From Lepidonotus clava (lineage: Eukaryota > Annelida > Polychaeta > Phyllodocida > Polynoidae), in contig OW387138.1 of the NCBI GenBank assembly GCA_936440205.1, positions 24,261,541-24,325,540 of the forward strand: a DNA stretch of 64,000 nucleotides. The letters are read 5' to 3'. Shown in pieces: positions 46,900 through 60,832 of this stretch. The number at the start of each line of letters is the position of its first letter. The stretch's first letter is position 1. Made by a program: the position numbers and the translations under genes. The notes under the pieces are model-generated. The model did no database searches. It saw nothing but the letters and a program-made list of their open reading frames with translations, and was not told the DNA's origin.

Positions 46900-48653
46900 A
46901 TGTGGTGTGCAGTATCAACAATCTGTCTATCTAAAATTTTAAAGTAGATACAAGAAAGCTTCCACACACCTTATCGTATGTTCTGACAGTTGTCCTGTCT
47001 CTAATCCATCAAATAGATTGTGTTCATCTTTGAAGACTTTCCATGCTGAATTCTTTTTGTGATTGGACAACTATGAGGTTGTGTCACACATAAATATTCA
47101 GTGCATTTCAGGGTAGCAATGATGTGACACAGTCCTGTGGAATCACATGAAATGTCCTTTTGATTATATCTCCTGCAGTTTGATGTCATCCATAGTTTAG
47201 GAAAATAGGAAACTAACAACAAGAGAGCATCTGTATCCTTTGTATATACCACAACTGTCCTGTAATCACCTTTCTCAGTATGCAGTACCAGCCTGTTGTC
47301 TCCATCTTTATGGTTGGCCCCTTAGGTGTGATAAATCTGTTGTTTGTTTAAATAACTAAACTTAAAGTTCATTTGGAAATGCCCCTCTAAGTACAACTTC
47401 TTCATTTTCGGGATCATTTACCAATCAACCATGAGAAAGTTTTGTTGTCACAGCATGGCAATGAATTTGACCAATGTTTTGGTAAATGAACATTCCAGCT
47501 TTCAACTGTGTGTCTGATAGGTCTGCAACTCCAGATACACGGGTTGTTGCATGAATTCTTTGGGATATCTATCAAAAAGAACATCAATTCAGATCTGAGA
47601 TTTAGGACCAACTGGACAAACACACCTACTAGATCATTTAATGTGCTATCACTTTCAGGCTTGCCAATTCAAACAACCAATGCATGTCCTTCAATAATGA
47701 GACAAGATGGCTTTTCATTAAGATCAGTCTTACCTGGACATTCACTGCCAATTGTCAAAAGGGTTCCCACTATCTGTGCTAGTGATACTGGTACTAGCAA
47801 AAATCTATGCTTGAGTATTGAGGATAAGTCAGTAGCATGTCCTTCTTCATAAGCAATTATGAGGTGCTGGATTGTGTTCTTATTAGTTTCCATTACTGTC
47901 TTTTTATCTTTGTCCTTGCTGCCTTTGTCAACTTCATATAGGGTCTTAAATATTGGAGCCTTGTTCTTTTGGATCCAGCATGGATGGATATGGTCAGTTT
48001 CCCATGATCTTCATCATCACCCAATCTCTCATGAATAAAGACATCAAACTATTCGTATCAATAAACCCATTCTTGTAGCTATGACGTTTAAATATTCTCA
48101 CTTTCTACATCCTTTCTTGCAATGTTCGTCTGACCTGAAAAGATACCAAACCTCTGAAGATTGGATATGAGGGCTTCATACCTTGTTCTCCCATTTTTCC
48201 TTCCTGGAGTGTTCTCTTTGTGAGTATTTCCAGTGTCTATGTGGTACAATTCATGAGTTTTCCATGTGAGATCTCGGATTATAGGACAATATCCACCTTG
48301 ATCATCAGGCCCAACAATACCACCTCCTCTTTTTCCTGCCCTATTCATCCATTCTTGACATGATCTGTATCTACCTTATTTAATTTATACAATGTCAATT
48401 TCAAAATCAAGTTTCTCTTTGGAAATTCTACTATGAGCGGATAGTTGTTTCATTTGAGCTGGTAGATTACAACCCATCTGGCAAAGTTATCATATGTCAT
48501 GAAGTATGCAAGCATGGCCTTAAATATCCAAGATGAAGCTCCCATGAACCTTGATGTTGAGCTCTGGTGAACATCAAAAGGGTAGAGGTTGTTTCCATAT
48601 ATATATTGCCACCAGAGAGAGAAAACTATATATGGTTCACACCTTTGTGTCAC
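46900..48653 (-). pseudogene. Decayed gene of an uncharacterised transposon-borne family (DTD motif)
   Basis: Fragments in the same order and strand match, from memory, a protein family often seen in animal DNA transposons: a segment with SSWIFKAMLAYF..YDNFARW (48450-48653), GGGIVG (near 48310), AYEEGHATDLSSILKHRFLLVPVSLA (47790-47860), FLIDIPKNSCNNPCIWSC (near 47540-47580) and VYTKDTDALLLLVSYFP (near 47240). The reading frame changes several times and stops interrupt it, so it is not functional. It is the only coding trace inside the 9-kb inverted-repeat element and may be its original transposase or an accessory gene. Family assignment is by pattern memory only. Confidence 0.55.
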
Positions 48654-48980
48654 GACTCAGCCAGAAATAGCTGAAACTGATCCCTCTTTGAGCAGTGATA
48701 CTAGCTTTGCAATATTGCTCAACTCTGTTGTAGCAACGAGTATAGATAGAAGAGATGTGCAGTTTGCAGGCCAGTCATCATCTGAGAGACTCCCAGCCTT
48801 ATCAGGAGCTATTTATCTGTTTCAGCCCTGACCATGGCCCAGGGCCCCACCAGGGACCCTGGAGGGTTGGGTCCCTTACAAGTCCAAACTTATGTTCGCT
48901 GGATTAACAGAATTTCCATATCCCCATCAGACCTCTGACCTGTATGATTGACAAAAATGGCCAGTACACTTGATAATATC

Positions 48981-49020
48981 AAGTGTCTCTCTGAATATAA
49001 TATCATATTCAGAGAGACTT
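48981..49020. repeat. Short hairpin (stem ~17 bp)
   Basis: AAGTGTCTCTCTGAATAT pairs with ATATTCAGAGAGACTT over a short loop, next to a separate ACTTGATAATATCAAGT palindrome. Too short for a typical pre-miRNA. Confidence 0.45.
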
Positions 49021-49099
49021 CTATCCAATTAGGATGAATAGAGTCTGTCATATGCTTTGGTATTACATAAAATTGCATTCCTACTGCCTACATTAATTC

Positions 49100-51200
49100 A
49101 TTCAAATTCATGCAGGTAGGCAGGCTAGGAGCATTGGCTGAATGGGTTGAGTTGATTAAAGGTTCAGGACTGAATATTGTCAACAGGAGTCTTTGCGACT
49201 GGTAATACATTCTTTCATTTGAGTGTTACTTCATCAATAATGTGGAACTACATTATTTGACGGCATTGCAGTTTTCACAGAGAAAGACAGCTGTTGGAGT
49301 TAGCTAAGACTTACTATAATTACATGGATCATAATGCATAAACTATGCCTCTTACGATTCATCAGTAAGTAATCCCCACAGTTCAATATGAAGGGAATGG
49401 AGGTCACCTATCCCCTCATCAGGTTGGTAGATAGTAATTTGACCCCATGTCCGGCTCTAAGGGCCATCTATCCTTTGAATCCCATCCCCCAGGGCCCCCC
49501 TATATATCAGATAGGTGCAAATGTTAATTGTGAATGTAAGCTCAGATCTAGTGTCCCCAAAAGGGCCGCTCTAGCCACACCTCAATCTCTTCTGTCTTTA
49601 CTTGTTGGTTGTAGATAATGATATAACCTCATCATGTAGATTCTTCTCAGTTTCTGCTACAAAAGTAAGCAGACTAGGCAAAAGAATAAACCACAGAGCT
49701 TGCCAGACCTACATTTACAAGTTTAAGACAAACCCGGCCCATACATAAAGAACTTTTCTTTACATAAGATGTGATGTAATTAACCTCAGCAAAACATGGC
49801 ATTTTGCTCAATATATCATTTGATTTTCATTTCCTAAACAAATCAAATTTGAGACCTTTGTAAGACCTCTTTTAAGAAAAATGTGACCTTTTTAAGCCCT
49901 TGAATTTGAGAAAATGAATTAAAGAGCTTTAAAGACCTTTTCAGACTTTCATGGGAACCCTGATAAAATCAACCCCTCTTTTTCCTATCTATTTCTTGCC
50001 ATGGCTTAGTCCATAAACAATATCCTATGCAGTAGTCAGTCTTTTGCAATTGGTACCTACTTCATTGCTATAATTTACAAGACTACCATCTCATTATATA
50101 GAAGTTAAGAAACATATTCACACTTTCTGGCATACATTCTGGTGATCAAATTCTCCAGAAGGTTGGTGGGATATGTGTGACACAAGTGTTTACAAGACCA
50201 CATATGAACCAGCTGGTTGAAAGATTATTTCACAGTGATCTTATTTTCCCACCTGTTTTGATACCCTGCTACCCATTGTTCAAATTTGTGTACTGGGCAC
50301 TGGTCAGCTGTTAGAGTTGATTTCGTTGGTCAGTTGTCTGGGCTCTGTTGTGTGCAGCAAGCCTCCCCTGTGTGTCAGAAGGAGCACTGAGGCTCCACAC
50401 AGCTGAGAGCTGACTGATTGCCACTCTGTTGAAAATAATCAGCCCACCCTAAAGTATGATTGAAAGATCATAACTGAGGTCATGTCTTTTACAAGAGCAT
50501 CATGAGAAAATATGCCCCTGTATCAGTTGTAGGTCTCTGACTTTTTTCAAAAAGAACAAACTACACTGCCAGACCAGAGACTGTAACTACAAGTAAGCCC
50601 CATACTCACTGGCTAGAACTTGCAAACTTGCTAGAATTGCCCAATTTCTATGATCGCCTATCAGTATGGTGCATTGAAAAGTATATATTTAGTCTGAATC
50701 GATACAAAAGTCAGCTAATCATTGATGTTGAAATGGACAACTGTCATTGCAAAATACATTCTTGATACCGTCTATCACTTCTAAGTTGTTTGTATCCCTC
50801 AATTTCTTTCTCACATATGTTGCCTTATGATAATTTATACTAGTCTATGACTGTTTGAGCTTGAGATGATATTAAGGTCACAAATTTAGAAGTTAAACAA
50901 TAACATATGCCAAAATAAGACTACATAGCTGTCTAAAATCATTGGCAACATTTATATTTTTTGAATTTGGGGCAACATTTGAAGTCAATATGTATGCAAA
51001 GATACCTTAAATTTAATTAGATTTAAGAGATTCAATTTCCTTTTCCTATCATGGGTAACCAGCGTGGAAATGAAAACAGAGAAAATGACTTTCCTTAGTT
51101 TTACATTATTACCAGTTACCAGATGCTAGACACAAATGTGAGGTATCAAATTTATTCTGGTGAACTAGAAAACACTTTCTTTAAGGGCAAAATCTGGTAC
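49100..51200. other. Interior of the 9-kb element, nothing recognised
   Basis: AT-rich, with only chance frames between the decayed gene and the right arm. Confidence 0.35.
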
Positions 51201-51639
51201 AGGTAGTATGTTGAAGAGAGGTCCATTGCCCATTTTCAGATGTTTGACCTTCTTTCAGACAACCTTGACCTTTGACTAAGGTCATGGTCATTATTTTGTC
51301 TCAAAGACCATGTAGCCTGGCAAGTTTTCCCAAAATAAAGAGCTCATATTAAGGAAACACTTAAGTGCAAACCAATAAATATACAGATTCATGGGGCAAA
51401 ACAGACATCTGGCTAAATACCTCCCTATTTCAAGTTTCTGTCCTTATTACCATGGTAACAGCATCAGCTAAATTCTTACAACCATTATGAAATATATGCT
51501 ATAGGCCTACACGAGTTTTTGACATTTTAGAATGCAACTAATACAAAGTTAATCCACTGGTCCAACCTAAAAGAACAGTATTTCTTTCCAAATTATATTC
51601 AGGAAATGCTTACAACTATGGGCAAGGGGCCTCCCATTA

Positions 51640-53160
51640 AGTATGTAAGCACCAAGGGGGGAGAGGGGGTTCTGGGATTTGAAAAAATATGTGTACGTTC
51701 CTGTACAAATCCTGTACAATGTGTATTTTGGCCCTGGGGGGTGGGGGATCTGAAATGTGCATAGGTACTAAATGGAAGACCCCCAAACCAACAAACTTAC
51801 AGATGTGTTGGACAGACCTCCTCCTGAAAAGCTCTCTATTACAGGTTTCTGTCCTGAGTGACCTCAGTGACCTTGACCTTGGCCCAAGGTAAAAATCTCA
51901 ATCAAAATATGTCCACCACCCGTGAGCATGGTTGATCAAAATTTTGTACTGATGTTATGAAAACTTTTCAAGTTATCAACAATTAAGTGATTTACCCTTA
52001 TAATGTGTATAAATTCGATGGTCCTGCTGAATACCTCACTATTTCAGGTTTTTGTCCTGGTTACCATGGTAACAATGTCATTTGAATTCTTACATCTATT
52101 TTAAAATGTAACCTATAGGCCTACACAAGTTTTTGACATCATGGAGTGATATATGATTTATGAAAATGCATCTTTAACTAAGGCTTTATTGAGGTGCTCT
52201 ATCTCATTTTAGCTATTTTCTATATTTGACCTTCCAAACAGTGACCTTGACCTTGGGTCAAGGTCAAAATTTCATAATCAAAATATGTCCACCACTTATG
52301 CGCATGGTTGATCAAACTTTGGTACTGATGTGATGAAAACTTTTCAAGTTATCAACAATTAAGTGATTCACCCTTATAATTTGTATAAATTCCATGGTTC
52401 TCTTGAATACCTCACTATTTCAGGTTTTTGTCCTGGTTACCATGGTAACAATGTCATTAAAGTTCTTGATACCATTTTGAAATGTAAGCTATAGGCCTAC
52501 ACAAGTTTTTACCCTCTAGGAATAATATATTAATTAAGAATATATACCTTTAACTAAGGCTTTATTGGGGTAATCTGACTCATTTTAGTCAAATTTCCAT
52601 ATTTGACCTTTTCAAACAGCGACCTTGACCTAGGGTCAAGGTCAAAATTTTGAAATCAAAACAAATCTACCACTTATGTGCATGTTTGATAAAAATTTGG
52701 TACTGATACTATGAAAACTTTTCAAGTTATTAACAATTAAGTGATTTACCCTTATATTTTTTTTAAATTCCACGGTCCTGCTGAAAACCTCACTATTTCA
52801 GGTTTTTGTCCTGGTTACCATGGTAACAATGTCATTAAAATTATTGCATCTATTTTGAAATGTAACCTATAGGCCTACAGAAGTTTTTTACATCTTGAAA
52901 TAATATATGAAGTTAGAATATATATCTGTAACTAAGGTTTAATTGTGGTACTCTGACTCATTTTAGTCAAATTTCCATATTTGACCTTCCAAACAGTGAC
53001 CTTGACCTTGGGTCAAGGTCAAAATTTCAAAATTAAAATAAGTCCACTACACATGTGCATGTTCGATAAAAATTTGGTACTGATACGATGAAAACTTTTC
53101 AAGTTATTAACAATTAAGTGATTTACCCTTATAATTTCTAAAAATTCCACGGTAACCATG
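51640..53160 (-). repeat. Right-arm tandem array, about four ~378-bp units
   Basis: The reverse complement of the left units, with landmarks near 51959, 52336, 52708 and 53090 and further decayed pieces to about 51250. X-box palindromes lie at 52060, 52436 and 52814. The array has more units than the left arm. Confidence 0.85.
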
Positions 53161-53305
53161 GAAACAGGGTGAAAAATCCAAAATCCAGCTTGGGAACAAG
53201 CATATTCAGATTCAGCAGGTCCAAATTGTCTAAAATAGCCTTGTTCCCAACTTTTACTCAAAAATGCCGCCTAAATTTATTTTTCATAGAAATCCGACTA
53301 GACTA

Positions 53306-56300
53306 TATCCCCTGGACCTTTTAATGTCCAGCCTGTCCTACCTCCCCACACTCCCCTCTCCACATCCTGCATGGTATATTCACGACCAGTCCCAAGGCCC
53401 TTCTTGCAGGACTCACACAAGATGGCTGACCTTCAGGTCATCCCTCTCTACCTGGGCTCCCGGGGGGTCTGCGGCCTGTCTGAACGGATACTGTGACACG
53501 TCATAAACAGGGGCAGAGTGTCACAAACAGGTCGGGGATTGGGGGCCAGGGTCAGGCCGATCATTATGACAACATATTAACTGGAAATTGTCCTGACACG
53601 TGTCGCTGTGTCTGCCTAATGTTACATCGTTTTTAATGTCAAAGTGTTTCACAAGATTTTGAAGTTTGTTTTTGGATTGAAGAGTATTTCGTGTGAGATG
53701 GTGTGATGCACAGTGTATTTAAGCGTATCTTAGTCTCGTTGAATAAGCCAAGAAAGGAAGATAGATTAGCGATGTGTGTTTGTGAAGTAAAGTTATTTTT
53801 GAGCTTCGTCTCTTTCGTAAGCAGACAGCTAAAGCTTTTCAACTATTCCCTCCTTTGCGAAACAAGCTTTTGCGCAGTTTTCATTTACTTCAGAAACTTC
53901 TAGAGTCTTATCATACTGTTGCCCTGGTAACGGGAATGTTGATAGAAATACTAAACATGTGGATAATTACTTGACAAACAGGGTTTCCATACATATGCCT
54001 ATAACTATGGTAACCATGGAATAGTACTTAGTGCACCAAGCATGGCATTCTGAGTAATATGATTTTCGTGCTGTGTACTTCAAATTACAGACTCTGAATA
54101 TCCTAAGTAGAAAGAAATTGATACCACGTAAAGTATTAACATTTAATGTTAATATTTTTCATGATATCATGACTTGGCATTTCGTTTTTAGTTCAACTAT
54201 CATACATTTGATACTAGCAAATGTCGATATAAGTCCAATTTTTTCATAAGCCCCTCTGACCTTCTCGTCCTTAAATGACTGTAACTATTGTTCTAACAAT
54301 AATCAACAATTTTATTTTTCATGGAGTACTTAGTGTTTGACAGCTGTTCTAAACTCAAGAACAGATTATTAAGTAAGATATTTTGACTTTATCTTGATGG
54401 ATCTGCAAACCTATGGTTCTGTTGGCAGATAAGAATCTATTGTTATAAATAACGATATGAAAATCATATAATCCTAAAACTATGTAAGTTTAAAAGGATA
54501 GTCAATTCATGGTATTTTAATTGAATTGAAGAAAACCAAGTTGTCCATCTCTCCCATGGAGAACCGATGTCAGAAGTATCCTAGTCTCATATAAGCTCAT
54601 TTTAAGACGACGGTAACGTTGCAATACTCAGGTGACAACAGTGTAATTCAATCAATACTATATTGATCCCTCTATTTTTGTAGAAAAAAAACAAATACAA
54701 ATATTGTCTTTTCGGTCACAATAACCATTGTGTCAAATATAAATTCCTATCGATAGAAAGGAAATTCAATCTATATATTTCGACTGAATAAACAAACACT
54801 AGTGTACAAATAGCCTAGCATAGTTTGAAATTGCCATTATAGATATTCAGTCCCCACCCTCTGTGATTCTGATGGCTACCGACAGGTTGTAGACATCATT
54901 TCCCTGGACTGTAACACCTAATTCATATTAATGATTCTTTTAATCCATCTTTTTTATACAACACACTCTGATGGTCACGATTAAAATGCAGCAGTAGCAG
55001 CGACAAAATTGGTCCATTTCTTTGAAAATGACACAAGCAACATACTATGCAACTCGATGTTTATGACATACCGTAGGTAGTGAAACATATCAATACTTTG
55101 ATTTCTTCCTTATGATAATCATATGCATAGTCTTCCGTGTTTTTGGATACAAGTACTGTTGTGCCATAACTGCTGCAAACCTTCAAACTAATTTATATCT
55201 TACAACACACGCATTCTGTACATATATTTTTCTGTAAGACCCTCTACCATATAATTTTGCAACTGCAAATAATGGTTGTAGCACAATACTTGTAAAAACG
55301 CCAATATAAGTACACTTCCAGTTGCACGTAACTCGGTCTCCTGTGACAGTTGAACGTAACTAATAACTCCTAATGTCTTGTAACCTAACAGAGACTCCCT
55401 TTACCTCCTTAAAACGGGTCGAATTCCCTCACACAGTGAGGGTTGTTTTAATCAATCGGATACGTAATATCCACGATACCTTGTATCAAACAATTATTTA
55501 GGTCACATTGACCTTCTCCTTCTCTTGTTATCTTACATAAGAACTTTCAAATCAAACACTTCGGCAGTATAACCACTTGCTTATTGCAGCGACTCTTATC
55601 TCTACCGTTATGGAATATATTTTAAGTGAAGATATACATTTTAGAGTTAAACGTGATGTCGTGGAATAGTATTAATATAAAATCTATGGTATAATTATTG
55701 TTACCGAGTATGCCTTACATCTTCAGATTACATTTCAGGTTCTATCGAATATGTGAATGTAAAATTGATCAATTTATGTCAACTACTTCAGGAAAATTAA
55801 CATATTGTGCACATTAACAGCCCCCCAAAAGTAAAATGCCAATGATTAATTTCTTTTCAAAAATCAATGGGTAATTAGGATATTGTTAAATTGTATTCTA
55901 AAAAAATTAAGTTTGCTCCTCTTTCTTATTTGACTATATTGATTCCACATGTATACTTTATTAGTTTTCACATTATTTTTAATACTAGGCGATCCAGGTT
56001 ACCGATCGACAGGGGTCGGTATAAAAAGACGATATTGACCGGGGATTGGTGGCCGCCCGCCTGTAGTCGAGTAGACAGGTTCTCAGCCAGGCTCTTTTCT
56101 ATTTGTGTCCCAAGTATGTTTGACATTCCAGTCAGTCAGTCTGATCTGGTCTTGTTGATATGGTCTAACCGCCATGTTTGACAACTCCTCTCTAAACTGG
56201 AAGTTGGAATATTGAAATGGCTGGATACCATGTCCATATTGCTTTTAATATAACCCTCACTTGTTGAGGATAGATCCTGTTATGTTTTTGCAGTTTTTAG

Positions 56301-59300
56301 GTAACAATTGAACGCTATATAAATGTGTATAAAACAAGTGTGCATTTTCATTTTTTAAATCTTTTTCTGTATTCAAACCTTCGGGCTTCCAGTCATCATG
56401 GTCATGATCATTATAGTATACTCAGATATCCAAATGGCTGCTTATTACACATACAGTGATACGTTTAATTCGTGTGTGCAAATTAACGATACATTGATAT
56501 ATAGCGTGTACCAAATAGAAACATAGGTTCCATACATCCTAAGAAACAAAGCATAGGTAAAAATCGACGCAAGTTCAGGTTAGCAAAACAGTGGAATACA
56601 TTGAAATATTGAACAAAGGTACATAATTTAACAACCAATTACTGTCACCGTCACATAAAGAGTTTAAAAAGGCATTTCAAGTTTATCAGAATACTTCCAA
56701 AGTGTACACAGGATGCGCTATGCGATTCCCTTTGGGCTATTGGATAATTGGATAATTGTTTTAAAATGTGACATTTCCTATTTAACGTCCGCTTTACCGG
56801 TCACATGAGCGGTCCCATTGCACTGTATTGTTTTAACTTTGCATCAAAAGCCTGATAGAATTCCTTATTGCGTGGTATATGCACAGAGCCAGATACAGGA
56901 TACTTTAATAAAAGGTAATAAAATGCTCTTGTTTGTGCACATACATTGCAGCACTTCCCCTATCTCTATGATTTTGGCCCCGACTAAAAGAGTAGGCGTA
57001 TTTTTTGGAAGGGGAGCTGACAGGAGGCTCTAGTCTCAAGCTTCAGGATCCGTCCATGAAGGGATACCAATTCTATGCGGATTCTATCAACAATTTGAAC
57101 AGTATTGCAAATATGCAGGACTGTATATTTAAAAAAATGCTGCTATTATCTTGAGAAAAACATAAGAACTTCAGACAGATCTAGGTTCTCAATACAAATT
57201 CACTGAGAACGATAATTTTGACAAAAGAGGAAAAAGACAAAACCTATTTCAAAACAATTTATATGGCACATCTATTTTTGTTGGGTTCAATGTTATATCT
57301 GCATTGCTGCATAAGTAAATGTACAGCATCCCAAACCCTAAGATTCCTTTCCCTATTGGACCTCACCTGGATCTCCTGATACACCTCCTGATACACCTCC
57401 ACCAATGGACCATTTACTCCATGCCGGGAGGTATGAGGTAAATTCTTGCCACCCCTTACCACGGACTAAGAACTCCTGTGCCTGCTGGAAGCCCCCCATC
57501 ATCTCCAGACTCCAGAAGGCTATGGCAGGAGGTTAGTTTTGACACTGAGTAAACCATTTTTGGACGGGGACAAAGTGCAAGACCTAGAATCCCACTATGG
57601 CAGTGTCACTTATATCAGTAGGTTGTCTTCCTGTTAGAGCGAATGCTTTGTCTTTTTATTCCCTCAAGTGAAATATATTAAAGATTATTTGCTGAGAAGG
57701 TCTGACCATAATTATACCCAATTGGTGCCTCCCAGATGATGACACTTCCCATATTTGTGACCTGCTCTGCGATTTTGGGGCTACTTGACATAAATAGTGA
57801 ATGTAGAGCAAGACTCAGGCTTTCTAAAAATGTAAACAACTCTTAAATATTCTGAGTAGAAGCTGAGCTGTGAACTTCTTAACATAACATGGTCGGACAC
57901 CTTAAATCCATTAAAATTGCGAAATATATGGTATTGACAGAATTACTGATAGTTAAATATAGAGTAAAATATGAGTTGCATTGATTATGATACAAATAAA
58001 ATACTCTCAATCTTTTTCTAATGAAGATAGCTCCAATCTGTTTTTTGTATAATGTAGCTTGAAGATTCTACTATTATATTTTACTTATTCTAGAATAAAG
58101 ATCACATGACCTGGTTTCCATGGAAACCAAATGCTTCATCATAGACGTAATTCTACGATTTGACGTTTAATAAACATTCCGGTTACCATGGCAACAACAT
58201 GCAAAACTTTAGAAAATTTTAAAGTTTTATATTAATCTACACAAAATTTGATTTTTAGTCAAATTTTGGCTTATTTCATCATTTTTGGTCATTTTCTGTC
58301 TAAATATTGAACATACAGCTATCAAAGTGTATGTTATTAGGCCCCAAATTCGCAGAGTTGGTCACATTTAGTCCCTACATTAGGACAGGTACGTACTCAT
58401 CTCTGCTGCCACTCTTATCCTTCTAGTGGCCGTGCCCTCATAATATCACTTCGTCATAAAAACAACTGTCACCTTCTTATCTCTGAAGAACGACACGCAG
58501 CTTCATTTGTTGCAAGGAGTATGACTTGGGACTTTTTCCCTCTGTTTCAGATGAGGTTTCAGTGAAGAGAAATAACGTGCACATATAAGAAACCTTTCAT
58601 TCGGAAATGATGTATCATGAAAATGGCAAAGTAGAAAGCTCCATAGATCTGCAGTATTGTCTGACATGTAACTTGGTGATGGATAGGTTCGCCAGTCTCT
58701 TTGTTCAGCCAAGCAGTTAGGTGATAAGAAGAATGAAAGAGCTCTTCCAAACTAGACTCAACATATTATTCATTAAACGAGCCTACAGAACAATAATCTG
58801 GAGTTTCTGACTCCATTTTGCCACGTAGAGTCGATTTCCATGTTTAGATAATTTGATTGCATCTACATCAGGGCGACTTGGAATCAAATTAAACAAGTAT
58901 TGCACTGTTTTTGAAAAAGGCAAAAGCTAGATAGTTATGACAATAATAGTATGGTATGAGTTAGAGGTTAGTACCAAGAGCATGTCATACTTTCACCAGT
59001 CCTACCTCAATCAATTCTGGGCATTCACACAGGACTTTACCGTTTAAAAACCGACCAGCTGAACCCAGTGAAGGAACTAGGCATCGCCCCCTCCCCTATG
59101 AATAATCCATTTTCCCAAACCCAGTTAGCGTCCTTTCTAGCCATCTCCAGCAGGTGGTAATGTGATCGTGTAGGCTTGAGTCCTAGAGTAGGGGGAATCG
59201 CCGAGCCTGCCATCTTTTGAGCAACACAGACAAGCCATTAAGACCAGCTTGGCCTTTTTGTGCGGCTCATATGACTGAGGAGACTGCCAGTTGTTTTATC

Positions 59301-60830
59301 TCTGACTACCCTCTTTCTGCTGCTTCTTACTCCCGCCAAGGACAGCCTACCCTCCCTAAAGAGGGGCTGTCGAGGAATGTCTTATTTCAACCACAGTATC
59401 TTTCAAACAGATGTATAATTGCTGCAGAGCAAACATATTACAGGAATTCTCTTGCATTACTTTTTATTAGTCAAAAGATTAAGAATGTATTTGTGTGCTG
59501 AAGTCAACGTAAAATGATTGGGAGTTAGTTTGTTACATTATTGAAAACCAATACAGTTATTGTTAATCCAGATGTTTTCGGACATAAATAATACTTGATG
59601 CACTTATATAATAGGATCTGAAAGAAACCAGTGATCCGGTATTATTTCTATAATGAGTTTTTCCAGTTCATTTAGGTTATGATTACACTTTAACCACCAG
59701 TAATATTATCTTGTTATGTTACCGTTACATAATCAATTAAGAAATCAGTTTGGAGTGTAATGAATTTCCCATTTCAACGATTGGAATTATGGTGTTAAAC
59801 ATTTCGCTAAAAAATACCCTCACTTGCAGGATGCACCGAGGAAGCGAGAAAGATGGCCTAAAAGTCTGCTTCATAGGTGCATATTCGTCACTGTCGGCCC
59901 TTACCTTAAGGAGTATTCAGCCCACTAACCCGATTATCCCATTAAGCCCTACCTCCTCTCTTAAAGACTATTAACTACATTAAATGAAAACCTCATACCC
60001 ATTAGGCCATACCCTGGAGAAGATAAGCCTTTTTTGGGAGATCCCTAATCAGATAATCTCCTAAAACAAACACATGGCCTCCAGTAAAGTGGCCTCAGTG
60101 CTGACGCAGTCACTTCTGGCATAGAAATACTTTCAAATTATAACTCCCCACATCTTCTTCATCACCCAAACTCTCTCCTATCATCCCTCTCCCTTGGCAC
60201 ACTCAGGCCAAATTCCGAGCTCAATTTCCAAAAGGGCAACAATTATTTCACCCTGTGGAACTCCACACAGAAACACGGTTTTAAACCAAGCCAATTTCAA
60301 GGTCCTTTTGAATTTGCCCTGGGAAAAATTATTCATATAGACTGTCAAGAAGGAGAGCAATGTTGGGCAAATATTGAACGGCCCCTCGGCACCAAACACT
60401 GGGCAGTTTACCCGCAAACAGACACGGCCATTATATTCAATTGGCATTGCCAAGGGCGTCACTGATTCCTTCCTCTCCTGTTGATACAGTGTTATTTACA
60501 TTTTCATGCCGATCAATAGATCAAGGAACGTTACCACGAAAACCACAGTGCTACCAGAGAAAAGCAGCTTTCAGCTCACATAGAATGTGGTGGATGTTGT
60601 GGCCGTCTGGTGCTTCAATGCTACATGGAATTCCCTAAGGGTATTACATTGAATTGAACATTATAGCACGTTGATTGTATGAAAACCATTTTAAGATTAG
60701 GCACAGTTCATATTATTAGATTTACTGCTTTGATGTCTTGGTGACATGGGCAATTTTATGATCCCATATTGATTTCATTTGCTTAAAATGTAGGTTATTG
60801 TATTGTGAATGTATTGACACCTTCAGGACA
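53306..60830. other. Long non-coding stretch with scattered X-box motifs
   Basis: No supported exon. RFX-type motifs occur at 53918-53931 (GTTGCCCTGGTAAC) and 58182-58195 (GTTACCATGGCAAC). GC-rich blocks lie at 53330-53560, 59000-59360 and 60170-60450. A TATA-like GTATAAAAAG near 56020 lies in a GC-richer stretch (55985-56110) and might be a promoter. Confidence 0.35.
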
Positions 60831-60832
60831 TA

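Larger units (their letters stand above)
44225..53303. mobile_element. 9.08-kb element with long tandem-built inverted arms
   Basis: The left end GTCTAGTCGGATTT matches the right end AAATCCGACTAGAC, and TA flanks both sides (44223-44224, 53304-53305). The outermost ~300 bp of the arms are nearly identical. Each arm continues inward as ~378-bp tandem units. Pairing can be followed to about 45630 on the left and 51530 on the right. The interior (46.1-51.2 kb) is mostly non-coding but carries a decayed minus-strand gene. Superfamily not assigned. Confidence 0.75.

Noticed and set aside
47508-47852. 114-codon plus-strand frame
   Set aside because: Opposite strand of the decayed DTD-family gene.
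48981-49020. microRNA precursor
   Set aside because: Stem of about 17 bp is too short for a pre-miRNA.
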